Source: Lactobacillales bacterium (lineage in GTDB: Bacteria > Bacillota > Bacilli > Lactobacillales > Vagococcaceae). From it: a DNA stretch of 5,561 bases. Location: positions 1 through 5,561 of the forward strand of contig JAATEZ010000174.1 of the NCBI GenBank assembly GCA_015655485.1, written 5' to 3'. Below, piece after piece: positions 1 to 4,466 of the stretch (position 1 is its first letter; every line of letters starts with the position of its first letter). Under the pieces are notes generated by a model, which did no database searches, was not told the origin of the DNA, and saw nothing but the letters and a program-made list of their open reading frames with translations. Both the position numbers and the translations under genes were made by a program.

Positions 1-396
1 TTTATCAATATCATTTTTAATCTCATAATTAGAAAAATCACTACAAATTGAATACTTAAAAGGAGAAATTTTTTTATTATAGGCATCAATTATCGTTAGA
101 CCAGGAATTTCTATTTTTTCATCAAAAAAAAGATTGTCATATTTTTCTTGAATTATTGTAGCAATTTCTGTATTGGCTTTAAATGCGAGATCCTCATCAG
201 AAGAGACTTTGTCTTCTAATGTTTTTGCTATGTCTCTAAGCTGAGAATAATAATTTCGATCGTTGTTTACTAAGTTCCAATATTTTGCTAGTAATTCGTT
301 CCAATTCGGAAATTTATTTAAATATCTTTTTGAAATACCGGAACCAATAAATACAATTGGATAAACATTATTATTAACAATTTCTTTTAATCCCAT
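1..396 (-). CDS. SIR2-like domain protein, N-terminal part (3' end beyond window)
   Basis: The frame is open from an ATG at 394-396 to the left edge, giving 132 residues with no stop. A strong site, GGAGGTG (401-407), sits 4 bases upstream of the ATG. The N-terminus reads hydrophobic strand, then GSGIS (residues 18-22), then P30-NW-NELL; this resembles the nucleotide-binding start of SIR2-like domains (GAGxS followed by P-x-W-xx-LL). The rest is charged and helical. The catalytic Asn/His region of SIR2 domains would lie beyond the window, so NAD cleavage cannot be judged. SIR2-like domains are NAD-depleting effectors in several anti-phage systems (ThsA, DSR1/DSR2, SIR2-HerA, short pAgo). GC is about 25% by hand count, well below the rest of the window, which suggests acquired cargo. 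A role in abortive defence against other phages is inference from family and position. Confidence 0.75.
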   Translation of the reverse strand, partial: MGLKEIVNNNVYPIVFIGSGISKRYLNKFPNWNELLAKYWNLVNNDRNYYSQLRDIAKTLEDKVSSDEDLAFKANTEIATIIQEKYDNLFFDEKIEIPGLTIIDAYNKKISPFKYSICSDFSNYEIKNDIDK

Positions 397-423
397 TTTT
401 CACCTCCAAATTTCATTTACTAA

Positions 424-447
424 TCCCCAAGCCGGAATTGAACCGGC
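424..447 (-). other. tRNA T-arm plus acceptor-like remnant
   Basis: Read on the minus strand, 431-447 is a perfect T-arm: a 5-bp stem GCCGG/CCGGC around the 7-base loop TTCAATT. It is followed by TTGGGGA (424-430), which could be an acceptor 3' strand. No matching 5' acceptor strand (TCCCCAA), D-arm or anticodon arm is visible upstream, so this is not an intact tRNA. It may be a phage attachment core derived from a tRNA 3' end, a tRNA pseudogene, or a chance hairpin at the end of the upstream leftward gene. There is no CCA and no U-tract after the stem, which argues against a standard terminator. No integrase is visible nearby, which weakens the attachment-site reading. Confidence 0.4.
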
Positions 448-496
448 GCCGCCAGATAAAGGAGGGAAGAGACTGTTAAAGCTGATCTTTATTTTA

Positions 497-1231
497 TTAC
501 TTCATAGAGTATTGCGATTTTCCAGAAGCTACTCCATCATTAAAAGTAATATTGAAATTTGCTCCTAAATCTCCATTAACATTAGAAGTCCAAGAAGCTA
601 AAATTTGATGTTGCCCATTTACTATTGTTTCGGATAGACCTGTTGGGTCACCTAATTCAGATTTTGCGGTATCGAAAGAATAAGTTCCGTCAGTCGCGAT
701 GGCGTTGAATGTATCAAGAGTTACTTTATCATGTTTTGAAACTTTTAGACCGGATATAGCTTTGTTTACTGCACTACCATTGCTAAACATCACAATTAAT
801 GAAGAAGTAATACCAGCTCCTTTTAAGCCAGACCATGTCACGGCATCAGTGGTAACTCCCTCTAGTTGGCTACTAGACGTTGATGCAGGTTCACCAAAGG
901 TTGCTTTTACAGTATCAAGGGATGATCCACCATCACTTCCACTTAGAATGTCTCCAAGTGTGATAGCATCATAAGAATTTTTTAAATCAGAGGATTCATT
1001 TTTTGTACTTTCAGCCGAAGAGGAGTTTTTAGTATCTTTTGAAGAAATTATTTTTGTGCTGATTTCAGTGCTTGAGGAGCTGGATTTTTTGTCTTTTCCC
1101 CCCATGTTTCCACCAATAGCGATTATAAGAACAACTACAATTAGCCAAAACCACCATTTTTTATAGAATGGTTTCTTTTCCTTTATCCTATATCTTTTTC
1201 CGTCTTCGCCCACAACAGTTTTCTTTCCCAT
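497..1231 (-). CDS. Membrane-anchored surface protein with two BLIP-like repeats
   Basis: The 244-residue protein has a short basic cytoplasmic head containing VVGEDGKRYR, one membrane segment at about residues 26-43 (KWWFWLIVVV onward), a Ser/Lys/Thr-rich linker at about 48-85, and an outside domain. That domain holds two related units, about 88-162 and 168-242. Each has an 'xTLxxF/I' start, a GxPxx-LS/SSxS turn and a W-containing strand ending in FxxG/FNDG. This pattern fits DUF3862-type, beta-lactamase-inhibitor-like (BLIP) folds. There is no lipobox Cys. The start at 1231 is preferred because AGAAGGA lies 7 bases upstream; the ATG at 1237 would leave only about 2 bases. The function is unknown. 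Position in the lysogeny module and surface exposure suggest lysogenic conversion or superinfection exclusion, loosely like the phage TP-J34 Ltp lipoprotein, but I see no direct homology. Confidence 0.8.
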   Translation of the reverse strand: MGKKTVVGEDGKRYRIKEKKPFYKKWWFWLIVVVLIIAIGGNMGGKDKKSSSSSTEISTKIISSKDTKNSSSAESTKNESSDLKNSYDAITLGDILSGSDGGSSLDTVKATFGEPASTSSSQLEGVTTDAVTWSGLKGAGITSSLIVMFSNGSAVNKAISGLKVSKHDKVTLDTFNAIATDGTYSFDTAKSELGDPTGLSETIVNGQHQILASWTSNVNGDLGANFNITFNDGVASGKSQYSMK

Positions 1232-1237
1232 TTTCAT

Positions 1238-1348
1238 TTCCTTCTTTCATGGTATAATAATCAGTGAACATTCCTTTATATAAGAAGACATGATTTGGCT
1301 AGTAGCTACTACAAATAGTTGCTAGTCTATTTTGGCTTTCCGTGTATT
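1238..1348. other. Intergenic stretch with 12-bp palindrome
   Basis: This gap between the protease gene and the surface-protein gene contains a perfect 12-bp palindrome, TAGTAGCTACTA (1300-1311). It also holds a short inverted repeat AATAG/CTATT (1315-1319 and 1328-1332) and two copies of TTTGGCT (1294-1300 and 1331-1337). These could form imperfect hairpins that end the repressor-protease transcript, or a binding site. No clear U-tract follows, so I do not call a terminator. A TATTAT-like element lies just upstream of the surface gene, but no convincing -35 accompanies it. Confidence 0.35.
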
Positions 1349-1771
1349 TTATAAAAACCTTTCTAACTCATATGGTAATCCTAAATAGTCCAAAATTTCA
1401 TAGTTTGTCATTTCTTCCGATTCAGCAATAGTAGAGGCAAGCAAAGCAAGTGAAAACTCATTTGCTTCTTTCTCAATTTTAGGAATCACTGAATAGCTAC
1501 TGACCTTTTTAAAAAAAGGAGTAGCGATGCCTTTATGCAATTTGACATGACCAAGTTCATGTAGCAGAACAAAGTCTTTCCAATTACTATTTAAATCTTC
1601 ATTCACTACTATTGTATGACAGCGATTACTCGATGAGGTAAAGCCAAAGGTGTCTTCTCCAAGTTCGGAGTAGAGCACCTTGCAGTGGTTTGATTTTACG
1701 ACTCTTTCTGGATCAAGTGAATCGCACTCTTTTAAAATTTTATTTACTTCCTTCTTCACGAGAGTTTTCAT
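1349..1771 (-). CDS. ImmA/IrrE-family zinc metallopeptidase (anti-repressor protease)
   Basis: The 140-residue protein carries the zinc site HELGH (residues 71-75, within LLHELGHVKLH) and a downstream E-x-EANEF helix (about 100-105, likely third ligand E102) followed by a hydrophobic 'SLALLAS' segment. This is the standard ImmA/IrrE arrangement at about the usual length. In ICEBs1 and phi105-type elements, ImmA cuts the XRE repressor after an inducing signal and so derepresses the element; the same role is inferred here because the gene overlaps the repressor gene by 32 bases. The start at ATG 1769-1771 is chosen because GAGGTGA (1777-1783) lies 5 bases upstream. An in-frame GTG at 1789 exists but lacks such support. 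Expression is probably translationally coupled to the repressor. Confidence 0.92.
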   Translation of the reverse strand: MKTLVKKEVNKILKECDSLDPERVVKSNHCKVLYSELGEDTFGFTSSSNRCHTIVVNEDLNSNWKDFVLLHELGHVKLHKGIATPFFKKVSSYSVIPKIEKEANEFSLALLASTIAESEEMTNYEILDYLGLPYELERFL

Positions 1772-2207
1772 CAGAGTCACCTCGATCACGATATTTTTTA
1801 GGAGTAAATTTCTTTTTGGCTTCTTCTTTATTCATTTCCATTGCTGTGCGCAGGGCTACTCGGATTCTTTCTTTTTGTTCCGGAGTGGCAGGCTCACCGT
1901 AAAAATTCAGATTTTCTCCGCTTTCGATTCCTTCCAGCAGCTTGTCCGCCTGAATAGCGATATCATTTTTTTCCTTGTTGGATAAAGAATAGTATTCTTC
2001 ACTCTCTTTATTATTGCCTACTAAATAATTTAAAGAAACATCCAACGCTTTTGCAAGTTTTTCTGCAGTTTCAATTGAGGGAGACTTTCTTTTGCCATTT
2101 TCGAATCTAGATATTTGAGCTGAGCTAACTCCGGATTTTAAAGCTAATTGATTAACACCTAATTTTTTTTCAAGTCTTTTTTCTTTTAAGCGTTGTCCAA
2201 AAATCAT
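1740..2207 (-). CDS. XRE-family phage repressor (CI/ImmR-like)
   Basis: The 155-residue protein begins with a classic HTH_3 domain (about residues 3-61). This includes FGQRLKEKR, the recognition region SGVSSAQISRFENGKRKSPS, and the closing LAKALDVSLNYLVGN. A linker and a charged helical C-terminus follow (PATPEQKERI, then an Lys/Arg/Glu-rich tail). There is no S24/LexA-like peptidase domain, so self-cleavage is unlikely and removal by the neighbouring ImmA-type protease is expected. The ATG at 2205-2207 is preferred because GAGGTGA lies 5 bases before it; a GTG at 2216 overlaps that site. The SD block (GAGGTGACT) is nearly identical to that of the protease gene. It likely binds the three repeated sites at 2248-2341, shutting off the rightward early genes and tuning its own promoter. 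Confidence 0.93.
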   Translation of the reverse strand: MIFGQRLKEKRLEKKLGVNQLALKSGVSSAQISRFENGKRKSPSIETAEKLAKALDVSLNYLVGNNKESEEYYSLSNKEKNDIAIQADKLLEGIESGENLNFYGEPATPEQKERIRVALRTAMEMNKEEAKKKFTPKKYRDRGDSDENSREEGSK

Positions 2208-2235
2208 TGTAGTCACCTCAATTCAAATGTGTATG

Positions 2236-2263
2236 TATATAATTTAATGCCAGATGGTAACAA
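2236..2263 (-). promoter_or_regulatory. Leftward promoter for repressor (candidate)
   Basis: On the minus strand, TTGTTA (2258-2263) is followed after 16 bases by TATATA (2236-2241), or after 18 bases by TATACA (2234-2239). Neither spacing is ideal, so the exact -10 is uncertain. The first operator copy (2248-2260) falls in the spacer, which fits repressor autoregulation. Confidence 0.45.
2248..2260 (+). promoter_or_regulatory. Operator copy 1
   Basis: TGCCAGATGGTAA matches the shared pattern TGCC-N2-A-N-GG-N-AA found three times in this gap. The core TxCCA-N2-TGGxA is itself a pseudo-palindrome, as expected for a dimeric HTH repressor. It lies in the spacer of the candidate leftward promoter. 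Confidence 0.6.
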
Positions 2264-2298
2264 AATCAATCTTCAACTAGATTTTTTATAAAAAAGTG

Positions 2299-2327
2299 TT
2301 GCCAAAAGGGAAGTAAAGTTATATTAT
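2299..2327 (+). promoter_or_regulatory. Rightward early promoter (PR-like)
   Basis: TTGCCA (2299-2304) is followed by a 17-base spacer and TATTAT (2322-2327), a good vegetative promoter match that points at the Cro-like gene starting at 2361. Operator copy 2 covers its -35, and operator copy 3 starts just after its -10. Bound repressor would therefore block polymerase. Confidence 0.75.
2300..2312 (+). promoter_or_regulatory. Operator copy 2
   Basis: TGCCAAAAGGGAA fits the same TGCC-N2-A-N-GG-N-AA pattern. It overlaps the -35 of the rightward promoter. Together with copy 3 it forms a larger inverted repeat, GTTGCC (2298-2303) and GGCAAC (2338-2343). Confidence 0.6.
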
Positions 2328-2328
2328 A

Positions 2329-2341
2329 TTACCATAAGGCA
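2329..2341 (-). promoter_or_regulatory. Operator copy 3
   Basis: On the minus strand it reads TGCCTTATGGTAA, sharing the GGTAA end with copy 1. It lies immediately downstream of the -10 of the rightward promoter, over the probable transcription start. Confidence 0.6.
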
Positions 2342-2360
2342 ACGGTCGGGAGGCGATATT

Positions 2361-2633
2361 ATGAGAATAGCCTTAAAAAAAGGAATTCTGGAAGATTATA
2401 TGAGAACAAATGATTTATCAGTATATGATTTAGCTAAAAAATTAGGAGTTGCATCAACTAGTGTGTACAGAATTCTAAACGGGTCCAGAGGATTAGGGAA
2501 TGATATGATTGCCAAAATAATGGTTGCTCTTAATCTGACAGAAAAAGATTTTGAAAAAATTTTTATTTTGGAAGCAGGATTACCAAAAGGTATTAAAACT
2601 AATCAGAGAAGCAAACAGGAGGCGATCGAATGA
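2361..2633 (+). CDS. Cro-like XRE-family regulator
   Basis: The 90-residue protein has one HTH domain covering most of its first 65 residues. It begins with LEDYMRTNDLSVYDLAKKLG, has the recognition helix STSVYRILNGSRG, and closes with VALNLTEKDFEKIF. A short polar tail follows. It is the first gene of the rightward early transcript and divergent from the repressor, the usual place for a Cro-type protein that turns down the repressor promoter. GGAGG (2349-2353) lies 7 bases before the ATG. The stop overlaps the next start (ATGA, 2630-2633), so the next gene is translationally coupled. A role as Cro rather than a second activator is inferred from position. Confidence 0.85.
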   Translation: MRIALKKGILEDYMRTNDLSVYDLAKKLGVASTSVYRILNGSRGLGNDMIAKIMVALNLTEKDFEKIFILEAGLPKGIKTNQRSKQEAIE

Positions 2634-2803
2634 AAAAATTATATCCCTATCAAAGAGGCTATAAAAAAGTAAAGAAGAATTTACTTGTATTCCCGACGGA
2701 GTTTGGTGATGTCTCAGTACCAATGGAGAGTACTCATATTAAGGCAATTATAGCTGAAGCAATCATCAGCAAACTTAGCAATGGGAACGATAGAGAAGCT
2801 TAA
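2630..2803 (+). CDS. Small phage protein, 57 aa, unknown function
   Basis: This short frame begins MKKLYPYQRG, with AGGAGG (2617-2622) exactly 7 bases before the ATG, and overlaps the Cro-like gene by 4 bases. Such a site and coupling strongly suggest it is translated. The N-terminus is basic and aromatic (Y5, Y7, Y11 and several Lys), followed by VFPTEFGDVSVPME and a helical end (IKAIIAEAIISKL). No domain is recognised. It is the last gene before a strand switch, and its stop codon lies inside a hairpin. Coexpression with the Cro-like gene suggests a role in the early switch, but that is only inference. Confidence 0.75.
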   Translation: MKKLYPYQRGYKKVKKNLLVFPTEFGDVSVPMESTHIKAIIAEAIISKLSNGNDREA

Positions 2804-2820
2804 CAAATTGCTAAGCTTCT
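2794..2820. terminator. Hairpin between convergent genes (possible bidirectional terminator)
   Basis: AGAAGCTTA (2794-2802) and TAAGCTTCT (2812-2820) form a perfect 9-bp stem with a 9-base loop that contains the end of the preceding stop codon. It lies between two genes facing each other. Neither side has a proper U-tract, so termination may be weak or may need another factor. An attenuator of read-through to the genes further right is possible. Confidence 0.45.
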
Positions 2821-2835
2821 ATCTATCGCAAAAGA

Positions 2836-3030
2836 TTAGAGATAGCACGGTTTCGGAGTTATTTTTGCTTTGGGCAAAGGTTTTGATTTTTTGAGTTTAT
2901 CCGCTTCCTCATAAGCTTTTTGATATAACTCAATACTGTTCGCAACAATTTCGCTATTGTTGCCGGATTGCCTGTTTGCTTCGACCACGGCAAGTGCAAA
3001 TTTTTCCGAATCTATTGTTCCAGAAAACAT
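2836..3030 (-). CDS. Small counter-oriented phage protein, 64 aa
   Basis: The protein starts MFSGTIDSEKFALAVVEANR and continues with a long helical stretch (EIVANSIELYQKAYEEADKLKK), ending in a Pro/Lys tail (KPLPKAKITPKP). No family is recognised with certainty; helical proteins of this size are common in phage early regions. GAGGTGA lies 6 bases before the ATG (3028-3030), so it is very likely translated. It runs against the flanking rightward genes, so it must have its own promoter; TATACT on the minus strand at 3059-3064 is a candidate -10 without a clear -35. Part of its ribosome site lies in a hairpin (3041-3058). Its expression would yield RNA opposing any rightward transcript that crosses here. 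Confidence 0.72.
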   Translation of the reverse strand: MFSGTIDSEKFALAVVEANRQSGNNSEIVANSIELYQKAYEEADKLKKSKPLPKAKITPKPCYL

Positions 3031-3040
3031 AAGCTATCAC

Positions 3041-3058
3041 CTCACTTCCTAAAGTGAG
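3041..3058 (-). promoter_or_regulatory. Inverted repeat overlapping the SD of the 2836-3030 gene
   Basis: CTCACTT (3041-3047) and AAGTGAG (3052-3058) are a perfect 7-bp inverted repeat with a 4-base loop. In the minus-strand RNA the right arm ends in GUGAG, the first part of the GAGGUGA ribosome site. Folding would thus partly hide that site. As DNA it could equally be an operator between divergent genes. Confidence 0.5.
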
Positions 3059-3085
3059 TATACACCCAAATATGGAGGTGACCGT

Positions 3086-3178
3086 ATCAGGATTTACATT
3101 AATTGTAACTTAAAAGGATTCGTAGAAAAACAGCAAAAAATCAGAGAAAAGGAGAGAAGTCATTGTCAGTCATTTTGA
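3086..3178 (+). other. Possible 30-residue leader ORF with ATC in the start position
   Basis: A perfect GGAGGTGA (3074-3081) is followed 7 bases after GGAGG by ATC, the same spacing as the two genes after the rightward promoter. The frame then runs RIYINCNLKG... for 30 codons and stops at 3176-3178, overlapping the next gene by 16 bases. No ATG, GTG or TTG exists upstream in this frame after the stop at 3050-3052. It is either a gene that lost its ATG, a rare ATC start, a sequencing error, or a ribosome site without function. A 13-codon frame from ATG 3072 also exists. Confidence 0.3.
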
Positions 3179-3693
3179 AGGAAGAATTGAATGAGGTTCT
3201 TCAAAAACATGAACTAAAAAAGAAAGAATTAGCGAGAAAAAGTCATTTTTCATCGCAAACAATTACTGATTGGACCGGTGGAAATCCAAAACCGGTAACA
3301 ATCAATAACGCTGAAATTTTAAGCAAGGAACTGAATGACAGCAAATTTACATTAACCGTCGCTCATAAATTTTTGGGAATTCTAAAAGGATTAGATGGCG
3401 ATCTTTTTAATACAGATTCGCCAAATGACTTAGAAATTTTGGGGGAACAAGAAGAGGAAGAACGGATTATACGTAAACGTGAAGCACAGAGGATTCTGGC
3501 TAAACGTAAAAACAAGATTACTCCAGATGATCAGCAAGTACTAATTACTTACGCGAATGAATTTTTAGATGAGATCATTATTGAATTAACCATTGTCATA
3601 TCCATCTTTAAAATCAGCGGTTTATCGCTTATGGATGCAGTGAAAAAAAGGATGCCTTATTGGGTGAGACAAGGATATATGAAGAAGGGGTGA
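3163..3693 (+). CDS. HTH-containing phage early protein, TTG start
   Basis: The 176-residue protein has an XRE-like HTH at about residues 6-58 (KKKELARKSHFSSQTITDWT, then NNAEILSKEL). It continues with a linker, a very charged probable coiled coil (about 93-117, EEEERIIRKREAQ), and a helical C-terminal part rich in Ile/Leu (about 130-158) that ends VKKRMPYWVRQGY. The start is TTG; GGAG (3151-3154) lies 8 bases before it, and no ATG fits. It is likely a DNA-binding regulator in the early region, with the C-terminal half perhaps for oligomerisation. A membrane role for the Ile-rich helix is less likely because charged residues break it. The family name is not recognised. Confidence 0.8.
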   Translation: MSVILKEELNEVLQKHELKKKELARKSHFSSQTITDWTGGNPKPVTINNAEILSKELNDSKFTLTVAHKFLGILKGLDGDLFNTDSPNDLEILGEQEEEERIIRKREAQRILAKRKNKITPDDQQVLITYANEFLDEIIIELTIVISIFKISGLSLMDAVKKRMPYWVRQGYMKKG

Positions 3694-3702
3694 GATTTTT
3701 AC

Positions 3703-3981
3703 ATGAATATTTTTGGAAGGGAGTTTATTGAGCAAATAAAAGATTCTATTGTAGAAATCATACAAAATGCGGTGAATGTGCTAGTGGAAAACCGTCAAAC
3801 GGATCAACGCTATCTGAACAAAAAGCAGGCAATCAAATACATTGGTGGGATGAATAATCAAGATTTTGACAGCTTGATTGCAATGGGATTAAAAATTATC
3901 GAGATCAGAAGGCCAACTGGTACATCAATTCGGTATGACAAAAAAGACTTAGACGAATTCATGGCTAAATGCAAAATATGA
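3703..3981 (+). CDS. Excisionase-like small DNA-binding protein
   Basis: The 92-residue protein has an amphipathic N-terminal helix (about 5-30). A helix-turn-helix/wing-like unit of the HTH_17/Xis type follows: RYLNKKQAIKYIGG, a helix containing FDSLIAMG, then a basic wing (IEIRRPTGTSIRYDKKDLDEFM). The pattern 'KKQAIKYI ... G...... G.SIRYDKKDLDEFM' is typical of excisionase-family and DUF771-like phage proteins. It could direct integrase towards excision or be another early regulator; no integrase is visible to decide. GGGGTGA precedes the ATG by 9 bases and overlaps the stop of the upstream gene, so the two are cotranscribed. Confidence 0.7.
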   Translation: MNIFGREFIEQIKDSIVEIIQNAVNVLVENRQTDQRYLNKKQAIKYIGGMNNQDFDSLIAMGLKIIEIRRPTGTSIRYDKKDLDEFMAKCKI

Positions 3982-3998
3982 AGTAAGAAGATGAAAGA

Positions 3999-4187
3999 AT
4001 GAAATACACAACTCGAACGATTTTGGCGACAACTTTATTTAATTTTATTGTTGCTGCGGTTGCAATGAGAAATTTATATATTTTTATCTATATGATTTTT
4101 CCAGTTGCTTTAGGTTGGGTTATCGGTGAGTTGCTCAACATCCCTCTGCCTAGAGTTAAATGGCGGGGATATCGTAATGATAAATAA
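3999..4187 (+). CDS. Small two-helix membrane protein, 62 aa
   Basis: Two hydrophobic segments are visible at about residues 8-23 (ILATTLFNFIVAAVAM) and 26-46 (LYIFIYMIFPVALGWVIGEL), followed by a basic tail (PRVKWRGYRNDK) that by the positive-inside rule faces the cytoplasm. The ribosome site is weak (AAGAAG at 3985-3990). The frame runs between the Xis-like gene and another membrane ORF that overlaps its end. The function is unknown; small phage membrane proteins often affect host membranes or superinfection, but nothing here shows that. Confidence 0.65.
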   Translation: MKYTTRTILATTLFNFIVAAVAMRNLYIFIYMIFPVALGWVIGELLNIPLPRVKWRGYRNDK

Positions 4188-4254
4188 AATTTGGATTATA
4201 GGAATGCTGATTGGCTTGATTTTATTAGGATTGAGGGCGTTTGGAACATTTTAA
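4177..4254 (+). CDS. Tiny membrane peptide, 25 aa
   Basis: MINKIWIIGMLIGLILLGLR plus AFGTF: almost entirely one hydrophobic helix, with Lys4 near the N-terminus and Arg20 near the end. It overlaps the preceding membrane gene by 11 bases, so it is probably translated by coupling; GGGGAT (4166-4171) is a moderate ribosome site. Its stop sits directly before the AGGAGGTGA of the next ORF, as in tightly packed phage genes. The function is unknown. Peptides of this size and shape can be holin-like or toxin-like, but nothing specific supports that. Confidence 0.5.
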   Translation: MINKIWIIGMLIGLILLGLRAFGTF

Positions 4255-4270
4255 GGAGGTGAAGAGCATA

Positions 4271-4420
4271 GTGAGTGAGAAGGATCAAGCGGAAATCATT
4301 TTACGCAACCTTGAAAAATATATTCAGATCGATTGCAACTTTGAAGAATATTATCTCAAAGGTATCGTCAACGGATTGAAAGAAATAAAAAAGTCCGACT
4401 CGGGCAAAGTCGGACGGTAA
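4271..4420 (+). CDS. Small phage ORF, 49 aa, unknown function
   Basis: The frame from GTG 4271 gives MSEKDQAEIILRNLEKYIQI, then DCNFEEYYLKGIVNGLKEIK, then KSDSGKVGR. It is an acidic, helical protein with no recognised domain. A strong AGGAGGTGA precedes it, with 11 bases between GGAGG and the GTG, slightly long; an in-frame GTG at 4259 lies inside the SD and is less likely. The final residues are encoded by a hairpin that is a terminator on the other strand. It probably belongs to the same packed early operon. Confidence 0.6.
   Translation: MSEKDQAEIILRNLEKYIQIDCNFEEYYLKGIVNGLKEIKKSDSGKVGR
4387..4415 (-). terminator. Minus-strand rho-independent terminator inside a plus-strand ORF
   Basis: On the minus strand, GTCCGACT (pairing 4408-4415 with 4393-4400) forms a perfect 8-bp GC-rich stem with a 7-base loop. 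A T6 tract (A6 at 4387-4392 on the plus strand) then TATTT follows. On the plus strand there is no U-tract after the stem. It therefore faces leftward and would stop antisense transcription coming from the right. Confidence 0.65.
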
Positions 4421-4466
4421 GGTAAAACATTTCAACTGAATTATACCACGAAATAGGAGGAAAATC

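Noticed and set aside
431..447. Reading the T-arm-like hairpin as a simple terminator
   Set aside because: The stem is only 5 bp and is followed by TTGGGG rather than a U-tract.
699..974. Plus-strand open frame opposite the surface-protein gene
   Set aside because: No ribosome site, and it lies wholly antisense to a gene with clear domains; it is a mirror frame.
1253..1258. Perfect TATAAT on the plus strand
   Set aside because: There is no -35 at a usable distance and no plus-strand gene follows.
1680..1985. Two plus-strand open frames opposite the protease-repressor junction
   Set aside because: They have Phe/Ser-rich translations typical of antisense frames, no SD, and the minus-strand genes are certain.
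3072..3113. 13-codon frame starting ATGGAGGTG
   Set aside because: The start overlaps the SD itself and no ribosome site lies upstream of it.
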